31,325 nucleotides of DNA from an uncultured Candidatus Saccharibacteria bacterium (GTDB lineage: Bacteria; Patescibacteria; Saccharimonadia; Saccharimonadales; CAMLKC01). Of the stretch, positions 1 to 6,918 are shown piece after piece. The position numbers and the translations under genes are program-made. Within the stretch, counting starts at the first letter, position 1; each line of letters begins with the position of its first letter. The DNA lies in NCBI GenBank assembly GCA_946480595.1, contig CAMLKC010000007.1, forward strand, positions 1 to 31,325. Direction: 5' to 3'. Under the pieces are notes generated by a model. It had not been told where the DNA came from. It was given only the letters and a program-made list of their open reading frames with translations, and did no database searches.

Positions 1-440
1 TCTTTCCAGACAGCGGGCGTAGCGGCCGGGTCTTCACCTGCAATATTCTGCAAAAAATTCGCTGTTACACCAAACCGAACCGCCATGAACTGACCACTCG
101 AAACCCTTCCAACCGCGCTGGCAATGTCGCGCGGTGACGGATTTTTTGGCAGCAGCCCCAAGACATCCCCGGATATGAGATCGTCGATCGTTCTAGGGTT
201 CTTAGGTGTAGCAAGCTTACGAAGATCGTGTTCGTACCACTGCTTTATGGCAAAAGGAATTGCCGCAATGCCTATAGCAAGCCAGCCGACAGGTTGGCCA
301 ACAACCAACAACGCTACGCCAGCAATAGAAAGTAAAATGGCAAGTACGGGCAGTAGCCTCGACCACAACCCCGAGAGCAGAGTACCGATCCGCGCTTTCG
401 CCGCGCGTGAGCTTGAGTAACGGAATTCTATAGACTCCAT
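1..440 (-). CDS. Membrane-anchored protein, possibly Clp-family AAA+ ATPase (N-terminal part, cut by window edge)
   Basis: Open frame from an ATG at 440 running off the left edge, 146 codons visible. The product begins with a short basic cytoplasmic stretch, then two adjacent hydrophobic segments (about residues 27-48 and 49-66), then a soluble region. From about residue 85 to 135 the sequence (LISGDVLGLL, SPRDIASAVG, RFGVTANFLQNI) recalls a Clp N-terminal repeat domain. CPR genomes often carry membrane-tethered Clp-like ATPases of this layout, but no Walker motif lies inside the window, so the assignment is inference. The start overlaps the end of the upstream minus-strand gene by 13 nt, suggesting translational coupling in one operon. 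Confidence 0.55.
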   Translation of the reverse strand, partial: MESIEFRYSSSRAAKARIGTLLSGLWSRLLPVLAILLSIAGVALLVVGQPVGWLAIGIAAIPFAIKQWYEHDLRKLATPKNPRTIDDLISGDVLGLLPKNPSPRDIASAVGRVSSGQFMAVRFGVTANFLQNIAGEDPAATPAVWK

Positions 441-811
441 GGAACCCACCCCGACATAAACAGCACAATACCAATCACCGGCAGCAACGGAACCACACCC
501 CATACTACGACCATCAATATGCCGACAACGGCATAGATGACAATCAGCACACTACCAATAATAATCATTACAAAACGGATCATCGCGCCAATAATCCTTG
601 AAATAATCCGGTCGAGTAAAGCGCGCAGTTGCACGCCTATCGGACCGCCAACTTTACCGGCAGAGATCTGGCGAAACGGCGAAAAGAAGGTGCGGAGCAG
701 CAGATCGATCGAGAAGTAATCGAGTGTACTTATCAGCTTTTCACGAAGACGGGTGATGCGCATGGCCCAACCCCGGCCGTACCACCATCCCAAGAGTCCT
801 ACGATAAACAT
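428..811 (-). CDS. Hypothetical membrane protein (127 aa)
   Basis: No family recognised. The frame stays open upstream to a TTG at 832, but a TACAAT -10 box (823 to 818) lies exactly 12 nt before the ATG at 811, so the leaderless ATG is preferred; the product then starts MFIVGLLGWWYG. It has a short hydrophobic N-terminus, an amphipathic middle with many Arg residues (about 14-75), and two C-terminal hydrophobic spans (about 78-100 and 103-122, rich in Ile and Val). It shares an operon with the membrane-anchored protein downstream (13 nt overlap) and diverges from murT. A small inner-membrane partner of the downstream protein is plausible but unproven. Confidence 0.6.
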   Translation of the reverse strand: MFIVGLLGWWYGRGWAMRITRLREKLISTLDYFSIDLLLRTFFSPFRQISAGKVGGPIGVQLRALLDRIISRIIGAMIRFVMIIIGSVLIVIYAVVGILMVVVWGVVPLLPVIGIVLFMSGWVPWSL

Positions 812-817
812 AAGCCT

Positions 818-823
818 ATTGTA
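818..823 (-). promoter_or_regulatory. -10 box of the 127-aa membrane protein (leaderless)
   Basis: TACAAT on the minus strand, 12 nt (start to start) before the ATG at 811. Transcription would begin at or next to the start codon. No convincing -35 box is seen. Confidence 0.5.
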
Positions 824-860
824 ACGCACCAAGGACAGTTTCGCTATACGGGCGCGATGC

Positions 861-866
861 TATAAT
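861..866 (+). promoter_or_regulatory. -10 box of murT-gatD (leaderless)
   Basis: Perfect TATAAT starting 12 nt before the murT ATG at 873. There is no room for a Shine-Dalgarno sequence, so murT mRNA is probably leaderless. It forms a back-to-back promoter pair with the 818-823 box. Confidence 0.65.
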
Positions 867-872
867 AGACGT

Positions 873-2153
873 ATGTCAAAACCATACGTGACGCTGCTTG
901 GAAAAGTAGTCCGAAAAATCGCCCAAATGCGCGGTGGGGGCTCTGCACTGCCCGGCCTTTTCGTTGAAAAAATCGATCCCGACTTTATTCGCCGGACACT
1001 CGCCCAACTCCCAGAGGGAGTAGTGGTTGTCAGCGGCACCAACGGCAAAACTACGACGACAAAAATGGTCGTCGAGCTCCTCGAGAGCCAAGGCCTGAAA
1101 GTGTTCACCAACCGCACCGGCAGCAACTTCACGCGAGGCGTTGCAGCAGCGCTTCTTGGCGAGGTAGACAACCGCGGCAATCTTGATGCCGATATTGCCG
1201 TACTAGAGCTCGACGAGGCGCACGCGGTCCACTTTATAAAGACCGTGCCGCCGCGCTACAGCCTACTGCTTAACGTCATGCGCGACCAGCTCGACCGTTT
1301 CGGCGAAATCGACACGACAGCCAAGCTGCTTGCACGCATTGCGCTCGCAACCGAGGATGCCGTTGTACTAAACCGAGAAGATGCGCGCGTTGCTGCCATT
1401 GCCAAACTCCTAGGCGAGCAAACCGTCTCCTACTTTGGACTAGCCCCAGAACTCACCGATCGCTTTCCTAGTGACGACGATATGCGCTCCCAGGGTGTGC
1501 TCAAAAAGACAGTAGTAAAACTCCCCGCCGACGTTCTCCTCACCAAGCTCTCAGACGAGTCGGCCGAATTCCAAATGGGCGATCATACCGTCACAACAAC
1601 ACTCGAGCTATCGGGCATTTACAATGTTTATAATGCAGCCGCCGCCCTGGCGCTCGTCCGGGTCATCGTCAAAAAAGAAACCCTCGACGAAGCAGCGCTT
1701 ATTGAAGCGCTGGCAAAAGTAACCCCGGCATTTGGCCGCGGCGAAACCCTCACTATCGGCGGGCAGCCGCTTGAACTGGTCCTCGTGAAAAACCCCAGCG
1801 GTTTCCGACTGAGCCTTGCGTCGTTTAACCCGAGCGGCGTCGAAACGATGATTGCCATCAACGACAACTACGCCGATGGCCGCGATATGTCGTGGCTTTG
1901 GGATGTGGAGTTTGACAGCCTACGAGAACAAGGCGTCGCAGAAGTCAGCGGTGTCCGCGCGTACGACATGACACTGCGGCTCCAATACGACGAAGTAACG
2001 CTTTCACATGTCGAGCCCGACCTCGCACTCGGCCTTCAGCATTTCATTACCAATGCCGCCGATCGTCCCAAGCGCATTTATTGTACGTATACAGCAATGC
2101 TTGCCCTCCGGCGCGAACTTGCCAAGATTACCGATGTGGAGACAATCTCATGA
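873..2153 (+). CDS. murT: MurT: lipid II isoglutaminyl synthase, Mur-ligase-like subunit
   Basis: With GatD it amidates the alpha-carboxyl of D-Glu in lipid II, using ATP and glutamine-derived ammonia at the inner face of the membrane. The 426-aa product has a Mur-ligase central domain with P-loop GTNGKTTTT (55-63), LELDEAH and NVMRDQLDRFGE motifs, and a C-terminal DUF1727 domain with the NDNYADGRDMSWLWD block. Asp344 there matches the position thought to help GatD catalysis in other MurT proteins. The Cys4 zinc ribbon known from firmicute MurT is missing: the only cysteine is near the C-terminus. The TATAAT at 861-866 supports a leaderless ATG at 873. The stop overlaps gatD (ATGA), so the two are co-translated. 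Identification is firm. Confidence 0.95.
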   Translation: MSKPYVTLLGKVVRKIAQMRGGGSALPGLFVEKIDPDFIRRTLAQLPEGVVVVSGTNGKTTTTKMVVELLESQGLKVFTNRTGSNFTRGVAAALLGEVDNRGNLDADIAVLELDEAHAVHFIKTVPPRYSLLLNVMRDQLDRFGEIDTTAKLLARIALATEDAVVLNREDARVAAIAKLLGEQTVSYFGLAPELTDRFPSDDDMRSQGVLKKTVVKLPADVLLTKLSDESAEFQMGDHTVTTTLELSGIYNVYNAAAALALVRVIVKKETLDEAALIEALAKVTPAFGRGETLTIGGQPLELVLVKNPSGFRLSLASFNPSGVETMIAINDNYADGRDMSWLWDVEFDSLREQGVAEVSGVRAYDMTLRLQYDEVTLSHVEPDLALGLQHFITNAADRPKRIYCTYTAMLALRRELAKITDVETIS

Positions 2154-2872
2154 ACGAAAAAACCATTACTATCCTGCAGCTCTATCCCCGTGATATGAAT
2201 ATCTATGGTGACTGGGGTAACGTGCTTGTCATTAAGCGGCGTCTGCAGTGGCATGGCTACAAGCCTATTATTGTCGAATACAATCCCGGCGACGCTTTCC
2301 CGGACAATGTCGACCTTATTATTGGCGGCGGCGGACAAGATTCAGGTCAAGATACTATCCAGCAAGACTTGCTCGCTATTGGCGGGAAACTACGAGAACT
2401 TGCCGATAACGATGTTCCAATGCTGATGATCTGCGGGCTTTACCAACTGTTTGGCAAGTTTTTCAAAACGCAGGACGGGCACATTATCGAAGGTATCGGG
2501 CTCCTCGATATCGAAACACATGCCGGCCCCGAACGGCTAATTGGCAATATTACCACGAAGAGCCCGCAGTTTGGCGAAATCATTGGCTACGAAAACCACA
2601 GCGGGCAAACATTCCTTGGTCATGGCGTTCAGCCGCTTGGCATGGTTGTAAAAGGCGCGGGCAATAATGGTCAGGACGGCACCGAGGGCGCCCGCTACCG
2701 CAATGTGCTCGCCAGTTACCTGCACGGGTCACTGCTGCCAAAGAATCCGGCCATTGCTGACTTTTTGATAGAAAAGGCAATTATAAAAAAATATGGCGAT
2801 TTTACGCCCACCGTTATTGAAGACCGTTTTGCCGAACTGGCACGAGACGTTGCCGCCAAGCGCCCACGCTAA
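2150..2872 (+). CDS. gatD: GatD: lipid II isoglutaminyl synthase, glutaminase subunit
   Basis: A class I glutamine amidotransferase (CobB/CobQ-like) that hydrolyses glutamine and passes ammonia to MurT. The start is the ATG in the ATGA overlap with murT; the frame stays open upstream inside murT, but an earlier start is unlikely. The product has 240 residues. The nucleophile is Cys95 in MLMICGLYQLFG, and the catalytic His is His192 in SYLHGSLLPKNP. Early motifs QLYPRDMNIYGDWGN and LIIGGGGQDSGQD are typical of GatD. The C-terminal tail is short and basic. The pair shows that this small-genome organism modifies its peptidoglycan stem peptide. It converges with the YdeI-like gene 9 nt downstream. 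Confidence 0.94.
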   Translation: MNEKTITILQLYPRDMNIYGDWGNVLVIKRRLQWHGYKPIIVEYNPGDAFPDNVDLIIGGGGQDSGQDTIQQDLLAIGGKLRELADNDVPMLMICGLYQLFGKFFKTQDGHIIEGIGLLDIETHAGPERLIGNITTKSPQFGEIIGYENHSGQTFLGHGVQPLGMVVKGAGNNGQDGTEGARYRNVLASYLHGSLLPKNPAIADFLIEKAIIKKYGDFTPTVIEDRFAELARDVAAKRPR

Positions 2873-2881
2873 TCTCGCGCT

Positions 2882-3457
2882 TTAATGGAATTTCTTGCCC
2901 TCATCTAGCATCGCAATGATCACTTCCATCCGCTTGGTACGCGTTGCTTCTTTCTTTGCTGTCTGTAGCCGCCACGCAATGGCATAACGGTTGGTTTTGT
3001 TGAGAGTTTCAAAGAACGCTTGTGCTTTTGGGAACTTTTTCAGCGCCTGCAAGAAGTCGTCTGGAATTTCCATATTTGCCGGCGAGTCGTACGCCTTCTC
3101 CCAGCGGCCATCTGCTTTCGCCGCCTCGATTTCCTCGAGGCCCTGCGGCGTCATCTTGTCTTCATTTATGAGCCGTTCGACATAGCTGACGTTACGCTTT
3201 GACCAAATACTTCCTGCGCGGCGCGGCGTGAACTTTTGCAGGTACGAATCGTCATCGTACTTTAAGACTTGGCTATCAATCCAACCATAACATAGCGCCT
3301 CATCAAGGGCCTGGGCGTAGTTAATAGAGTCACCCTTCCCCTTTTTATAAAATCGCATCCAAATACCAGGCGCTTGGCTATTTTCACCTAACCAATGCCG
3401 CCAATCATTGGCGGCTGTAAAGAGTAAAATTGGTAAATCGTTCTTTGTTTCTGGCAT
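2882..3457 (-). CDS. YdeI/OmpD-associated-like protein
   Basis: A 191-aa product of the YdeI family (bacteriocin-protection, YdeI or OmpD-associated), recognised by WMRFYKKGKG, ALDEALCYGWIDSQ, YLQKFTPRRAGSIWSKRN and the C-terminal RYAIAWRLQTAKKEATRTKR block. Length is normal for the family. Biochemical function is not established; some members are linked to resistance to cationic peptides. The ATG at 3457 lies 17 nt downstream of the CCA end of tRNA-Pro(CGG) on the same strand, with no clear separate promoter or Shine-Dalgarno, so it may be read through from the tRNA promoter. It converges with gatD. Confidence 0.8.
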   Translation of the reverse strand: MPETKNDLPILLFTAANDWRHWLGENSQAPGIWMRFYKKGKGDSINYAQALDEALCYGWIDSQVLKYDDDSYLQKFTPRRAGSIWSKRNVSYVERLINEDKMTPQGLEEIEAAKADGRWEKAYDSPANMEIPDDFLQALKKFPKAQAFFETLNKTNRYAIAWRLQTAKKEATRTKRMEVIIAMLDEGKKFH

Positions 3458-3474
3458 AAATCACAAACTTAAAA

Positions 3475-3551
3475 TGGTCGGGGTGAGAGGATTTGAACCT
3501 CCGACCTCACCGTCCCGAACGGTGCGCGCTACCAAGCTGCGCCACACCCCG
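3475..3551 (-). tRNA. tRNA-Pro (anticodon CGG), CCA encoded
   Basis: A full cloverleaf folds on the minus strand. The acceptor stem CGGGGTG pairs with CACCCCG, the anticodon loop TTCGGGA gives CGG (reads CCG), and the T arm is GGAGG-TTCAAAT-CCTCT. Discriminator A is followed by a genomically encoded CCA. Length is 77 nt. It is very similar to the tRNA-Pro(UGG) at 5655-5730 on the other strand. Confidence 0.95.
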
Positions 3552-3563
3552 ACATCTTTTTAT

Positions 3564-3569
3564 ACTATA
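3564..3569 (-). promoter_or_regulatory. -10 box of tRNA-Pro(CGG), overlapping the bcp stop codon
   Basis: TATAGT on the minus strand, 13 nt before the tRNA 5' end. Its bases include the TAG stop of bcp, so the tRNA promoter sits in the end of the upstream gene. Confidence 0.45.
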
Positions 3570-4032
3570 CACCCCGCAGGGCTTTGATGTCAGCAACAAC
3601 CCGCTCGCCATGGCCTATTGGCGTCACGCGGCCATATACCTTTACCACGGCTCCCTGCGGGTCAATAATGAAGGTCTTTCGCAGTACTCCTTCTTGGCCG
3701 AACATCTTCTTACCCCAAGCGCCATATGCATCCATCACGGTATGATCGGGGTCACTTAAAAGCGTAAAATTGAGTGTATGGTTCGCCTTGAACTTCTCGT
3801 GACTACTAGCGTCGTCCCGGCTCACACCGACTACCTCGGCACCAAGCGCAGCAATGTCATCTCGTGCATCACGCAGGCTGCATGCTTCGGTCGTGCAACC
3901 CGGCGTCTCATCTTTCGGATAAAAATAAAAAACCAGCCACTTTCCCCGATAGTCCGCGAGCGAACGCTTGTTTCCATCGCTATCCATTAATGAAAAATCG
4001 GGTGCTTTATATGGCGTTGGTTTATTTGGCAT
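3565..4032 (-). CDS. bcp: Bcp/PrxQ-type thioredoxin-dependent peroxiredoxin
   Basis: Reduces H2O2 and organic peroxides in the cytoplasm, regenerated by thioredoxin. The 155-aa product has the fold-defining APDFSLMDSDG start, the FYFYPKDETPGCTTEACSLRD block with peroxidatic Cys46 and resolving Cys51 (atypical 2-Cys, C-x4-C), and the FTLLSDPDHTVMDAYGAWG motif. The frame could be extended to a GTG at 4047, but that would put the start inside a TATACT -10 box (4044 to 4039); the ATG at 4032, 12 nt from the box, is the likely leaderless start. It lies between the glycosyltransferase gene and tRNA-Pro(CGG), all on the minus strand. Confidence 0.93.
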   Translation of the reverse strand: MPNKPTPYKAPDFSLMDSDGNKRSLADYRGKWLVFYFYPKDETPGCTTEACSLRDARDDIAALGAEVVGVSRDDASSHEKFKANHTLNFTLLSDPDHTVMDAYGAWGKKMFGQEGVLRKTFIIDPQGAVVKVYGRVTPIGHGERVVADIKALRGV

Positions 4033-4038
4033 ATTACC

Positions 4039-4044
4039 AGTATA
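4039..4044 (-). promoter_or_regulatory. -10 box of bcp (leaderless)
   Basis: TATACT on the minus strand, starting 12 nt before the ATG at 4032 and only 8 nt after the stop of the upstream glycosyltransferase gene. It decides the bcp start. Confidence 0.55.
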
Positions 4045-4051
4045 CACGCTG

Positions 4052-5557
4052 CTACTCAGCCATAAACGTATCGACGTTCAGCTTGCCGTAGGCATTATGC
4101 GAAACTTCCGCCAGATTGATCGGCATCGTCAGTCTAGGTTCGTGGTAGTAAACATAGTACAGCAGCGAACTGTTAGTTAGCTCCGTGGATGGCTGGGCAA
4201 TACGCAGCGGACTGTTCGAAAGCGGCGCGTAGCCTCCCCTAAAAGTATCGGACGTACTATAAAAACGAATTTCACACGAGGGCAAGTAATAAGAGAGCTC
4301 GATGGCCGTGTATGGGTCAGCGGCAAAAACTGTCGTATCCTGCTCGCAAGATTTGATGCTCGCCGCAGCCTCTTTGACGTCAGGTTTTTGCAGGCGTTGG
4401 TAGTTCGTATTGCCTTCTACGGCAAGCTGGCCGACGCCAAACAATAATGCCGCATAAAGCACAAAAACAACGAGACCCGTCCAGGACGACAGCTTTTTCG
4501 CCGTATACGAAACAATTACCCCCACTCCAAGCATTGCGCCAACGACAAAAAGGGAAACATACCGCTCCAAGTAAAGCGGCTTCCACAACGAAACGAGCGC
4601 AATCAAAAGCACAGGTATGAGCAAGTAGAGGGTGAACAGCCACAAATACTCACGCTCTTTTTTAGAGGCTTTCTTAAACGCCCTAATCGCCAATACACCA
4701 AGTGAAATAATGACGAATAGTACCACGGCAGTTCCAAGCCCGCCAAGCAGCCAAGGCGGCTGGTACAAAAAAGCGAACGATACGATACCAACCAGGTTTT
4801 CGATAGTCATTGCCTGCAATACTGCCGACTGTGTTCCGTCGTTTATCTGCGCGACAACGACAGGTATCCACGGCAGGAAGAGGATCGTACTGCCCACAAG
4901 CGCCACGAACCACGGCGTCTTAGCTATGGGTTGTTTGTTGCTATAAGCTCGCCCAATCAGCCACGCAAGGTGCGCTAGCCACAACAGCGCCATAAGGTAA
5001 TGAGTGTACAAGCCAAGAGTCAGCAGTACCGTGTAGAGAGCGTATAACTTCCACTGCCGAGAGCGAAGTTTTGTTTGCAGTGCACTGACAAGCGTATACG
5101 TAGCGGCAATCCCAATGAGCGCGCCGAGCGCGTACATTTGAATCTCAAACCCATACCGAAGCAATAGCGGAGAAAGCGCCACGAACGGCAGTGCCATAAG
5201 TGCCGCACGCACGCCAAAGGTACGTTTCACCAAAAGTGCACCGAGGATAACTGCACCACCCATCGCTATCGCGCTAAAACTTCGCAGCGCCAGTTCGCTC
5301 CAGCCAAACACACTCGCCCAGCCCTTTAGTAGCAAATAGTATAGCGGCGGCTGAGCATCAACCGAAGTAAGCCGAATAAGATCTAGAACGGGCTGCTTTG
5401 CCAAGAGTACCGAGTACGCCTCGTCAAACCATACGCTTTGGCGCAGACCGATCATCAGGCTAATAATCACCGCGCCAGCGGCTGCCGCCAGCAATGTCAC
5501 GCCAAAATAGCGCTCAAGTTGTCGGGACCTTAAACGATCTACCATCGTTTGTATCAT
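4052..5557 (-). CDS. GT-C glycosyltransferase (GT39/PMT-like), polytopic membrane protein
   Basis: A lipid-linked-sugar-dependent glycosyltransferase of the GT-C superfamily, likely modifying surface proteins or glycans at the outer face of the membrane. From the ATG at 5557 it has 501 residues. After a first transmembrane helix comes SVWFDEAYSV with the characteristic acidic pair Asp45-Glu46, then DAQPPLYYLLLKGW and WSELALRSFSA, about ten further hydrophobic spans, and a soluble C-terminal domain of about 120 residues. An upstream frame to 5593 exists, but a weak TACGAT -10 box (5569 to 5564) is 12 nt from the ATG at 5557. Donor and acceptor cannot be read from sequence. Confidence 0.82.
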   Translation of the reverse strand: MIQTMVDRLRSRQLERYFGVTLLAAAAGAVIISLMIGLRQSVWFDEAYSVLLAKQPVLDLIRLTSVDAQPPLYYLLLKGWASVFGWSELALRSFSAIAMGGAVILGALLVKRTFGVRAALMALPFVALSPLLLRYGFEIQMYALGALIGIAATYTLVSALQTKLRSRQWKLYALYTVLLTLGLYTHYLMALLWLAHLAWLIGRAYSNKQPIAKTPWFVALVGSTILFLPWIPVVVAQINDGTQSAVLQAMTIENLVGIVSFAFLYQPPWLLGGLGTAVVLFVIISLGVLAIRAFKKASKKEREYLWLFTLYLLIPVLLIALVSLWKPLYLERYVSLFVVGAMLGVGVIVSYTAKKLSSWTGLVVFVLYAALLFGVGQLAVEGNTNYQRLQKPDVKEAAASIKSCEQDTTVFAADPYTAIELSYYLPSCEIRFYSTSDTFRGGYAPLSNSPLRIAQPSTELTNSSLLYYVYYHEPRLTMPINLAEVSHNAYGKLNVDTFMAE

Positions 5558-5563
5558 GCACCA

Positions 5564-5569
5564 ATCGTA
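5564..5569 (-). promoter_or_regulatory. Putative -10 box of the GT-C glycosyltransferase (leaderless)
   Basis: TACGAT on the minus strand, 12 nt before the ATG at 5557. It is a weaker match to TATAAT than the other boxes, but the spacing is the same. Confidence 0.35.
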
Positions 5570-5630
5570 TCGCCTTTCAGGTAAAAAAGCCACCCCGGCA
5601 AAACCTCTGGAATTTTATTGCGATCTAGGG

Positions 5631-5636
5631 TATAAT
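5631..5636 (+). promoter_or_regulatory. -10 box of tRNA-Pro(UGG)
   Basis: Perfect TATAAT, 24 nt (start to start) before the mature tRNA 5' end at 5655, leaving a 5' leader of about 12 nt for RNase P to remove. Confidence 0.6.
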
Positions 5637-5654
5637 CTCCTAAGTAACACCTAT

Positions 5655-5730
5655 CGGGGTGTGGCGCAGTTGGTAGCGCGCGCGGTTTGGGACCGTGAGG
5701 TCGAAGGTTCGAGTCCTTTCACCCCGACCA
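5655..5730 (+). tRNA. tRNA-Pro (anticodon UGG), CCA encoded
   Basis: Cloverleaf of 76 nt. The acceptor stem CGGGGTG pairs with CACCCCG. The anticodon stem CGCGG/CCGTG contains one G-U pair and carries loop TTTGGGA (anticodon TGG), and the T arm is GAAGG-TTCGAGT-CCTTT. Discriminator A and CCA are encoded. It differs from the CGG isoacceptor at 3475-3551 by one D-loop indel and a handful of substitutions and points the opposite way. Confidence 0.96.
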
Positions 5731-5743
5731 TATGAATCATCAG

Positions 5744-5783
5744 ATTATAGTATGCTTCCTGGCATACTATAATTTTTGTTTTA
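5744..5783 (+). terminator. Intrinsic terminator of tRNA-Pro(UGG)
   Basis: A perfect 12-bp stem (ATTATAGTATGC at 5744-5755, GCATACTATAAT at 5762-5773) with a 6-nt loop, followed by a T-rich tail. It starts 14 nt after the tRNA. The stem is AT-rich, and both arms contain -10-like hexamers. Confidence 0.7.
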
Positions 5784-5806
5784 GACCATTCTTACCAGCG
5801 ACTATA

Positions 5807-5836
5807 AATATATGCCGGGAAACCCCGGCATATATT
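5807..5836 (-). terminator. Hairpin terminator of the KGG protein gene
   Basis: A perfect 13-bp stem (AATATATGCCGGG at 5807-5819, CCCGGCATATATT at 5824-5836) with a 4-nt loop. On the minus strand it lies 27 nt after the stop at 5864. Its GC-rich top makes it a strong hairpin; the T tract after it is short. Confidence 0.6.
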
Positions 5837-5863
5837 ATTATTTGCCTATCAACTTATTCCACG

Positions 5864-6079
5864 CTATTCGTTTCGGTGACTGTTGCGGCCGCCCTCACGC
5901 TTGGCTTCAGTTGGCTGAGCTTTTGCACCTGCACGGCCAGCCTTTTGCGGGTCGGCACCGTTTTCACTGCCAAATTTCCCGGTACTTGCCTGAGCGCCTT
6001 TCTTAGCGATCTTGCTTACCTCGTCCTTGTTCATTGCTGCAAAACCTCGATCGTTAGTGTTATTGTTGCTTGTCGCCAT
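5864..6079 (-). CDS. KGG-motif general stress protein (71 aa)
   Basis: A small, very hydrophilic, Gly/Ala/Lys/Asn-rich protein. The stretch RGFAAMNKDEVSKIAKKGAQAS (about residues 11-32) matches the KGG repeat of stress-induced proteins such as E. coli YciG and Bacillus GsiB relatives, with Lys-Lys-Gly in place of Lys-Gly-Gly; the second half repeats the idea more loosely. Such proteins are probably disordered and accumulate on desiccation or stress. The ATG at 6079 is chosen over the GTG six bases upstream because AAGGAGG (6085-6091) is then correctly spaced; the GTG would sit on the Shine-Dalgarno itself. It is monocistronic between a tRNA and a CRP-like gene. Confidence 0.75.
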   Translation of the reverse strand: MATSNNNTNDRGFAAMNKDEVSKIAKKGAQASTGKFGSENGADPQKAGRAGAKAQPTEAKREGGRNSHRNE

Positions 6080-6084
6080 ACTCA

Positions 6085-6091
6085 CCTCCTT
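6085..6091 (-). promoter_or_regulatory. Strong Shine-Dalgarno of the KGG protein gene
   Basis: Perfect AAGGAGG, 5 nt before the ATG at 6079. It stands out because many genes here are leaderless, and suggests high expression. Confidence 0.75.
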
Positions 6092-6109
6092 TTCTTATTT
6101 TGCATTTTT

Positions 6110-6115
6110 ATTGTA
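6110..6115 (-). promoter_or_regulatory. -10 box of the KGG protein gene
   Basis: TACAAT on the minus strand, giving a leader of about 24 nt that contains the AAGGAGG. Confidence 0.45.
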
Positions 6116-6180
6116 GCGGGATACTGACGTGCCCACTGTAAGCAGTTACATATTTTCAGTGAGTACCGTCTTACAATTTT

Positions 6181-6199
6181 TTTGTTAAAAACTAACAAA
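6181..6199. promoter_or_regulatory. Perfect inverted repeat, possible operator
   Basis: TTTGTTA (6181-6187) and TAACAAA (6193-6199) are separated by 5 nt. It lies in the divergent region between the KGG gene and the CRP-like gene, about 60 bases upstream of the latter's -10 box. The position suits an activator or autoregulatory site; the link is inference. Confidence 0.35.
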
Positions 6200-6260
6200 C
6201 CCACTAGTAAATCGAGGCTCGGCGCCCATTCCCTTTTTGCGTAAATACACCAAAAAATAC

Positions 6261-6266
6261 TATACT
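6261..6266 (+). promoter_or_regulatory. -10 box of the CRP-like regulator (leaderless)
   Basis: TATACT, 13 nt before the ATG at 6274, with no Shine-Dalgarno between. Confidence 0.5.
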
Positions 6267-6273
6267 AAAAAGC

Positions 6274-6918
6274 ATGAAAGCAACGCTCACACCGTTAAGG
6301 ACACTCCTGAACGAAGCGCGCGAAAAGCACTTTAAGCGTGATCAGTTACTGCTTTACGCCGAGGATACTATTACTGAAGTATTTATCCTGACAAGTGGCG
6401 TTGTCAAACTATTCGATATCGACGACAAGGGTCAGGAAAAGATTCTACAGATCATCAAAGCTCCGGCAATCATTCCCCTCGATTGCCTTTTCAGTAGGCC
6501 GCACACGATACGTTGGTTCTACGGCGCATTGACCGATGTTGATGCGTTTTCTTTTTCTGCAAACGAGCTCCACGATCGCATAAAGAAAAGTCCCGACCTA
6601 GGAGAGTACGTCATAAACTGGCTGGCTATAGAGTCGCATGAACTCCTGGTGCGTATCGACGGCATGAACAAAACCAGTGCTAAAGAAAAAATCCTGTCAG
6701 TACTGAAGTTCTTAGCCGTTTACTATAGCGGACCCGATAAACGAGGATGGCGAGAGATCGAGTTCCCGGTGACGCATCAATTTATTGCAGATATCGCGGG
6801 GATTGCCCGTGAAAGCGTCAGTATTCAAATGGCCCGTCTCCAAAAAGAAAAGATCGTAAAAGGCAGGCGGTCAATCCTAAAAGTAAACGACGCCAAGTTG
6901 CTGCATTACGACGACTAA
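6274..6918 (+). CDS. CRP/FNR-family transcriptional regulator
   Basis: A 214-aa regulator with a cyclic-nucleotide-binding-type beta-barrel (about residues 15-110; LLYAEDTITEVFILTSGVVKL is the typical start), a dimerisation helix (about 112-150) and a winged-helix DNA-binding domain. The helix-turn-helix spans about 167-190 (THQFIADIAGIARESVSIQM). The arginine- and glutamate-bearing phosphate-binding cassette of true CRP is not evident, and there is no N-terminal cysteine cluster for an FNR iron-sulfur centre, so the ligand is unknown. The gene appears leaderless. An inverted repeat at 6181-6199 could be its own site. It converges with the permease gene, the two ends overlapping by 4 nt. Confidence 0.88.
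   Translation: MKATLTPLRTLLNEAREKHFKRDQLLLYAEDTITEVFILTSGVVKLFDIDDKGQEKILQIIKAPAIIPLDCLFSRPHTIRWFYGALTDVDAFSFSANELHDRIKKSPDLGEYVINWLAIESHELLVRIDGMNKTSAKEKILSVLKFLAVYYSGPDKRGWREIEFPVTHQFIADIAGIARESVSIQMARLQKEKIVKGRRSILKVNDAKLLHYDD

Noticed and set aside
2081..2149. Extended start of gatD inside murT
   Set aside because: The extra residues do not match GatD, while the ATGA junction at 2150 gives the normal N-terminus.
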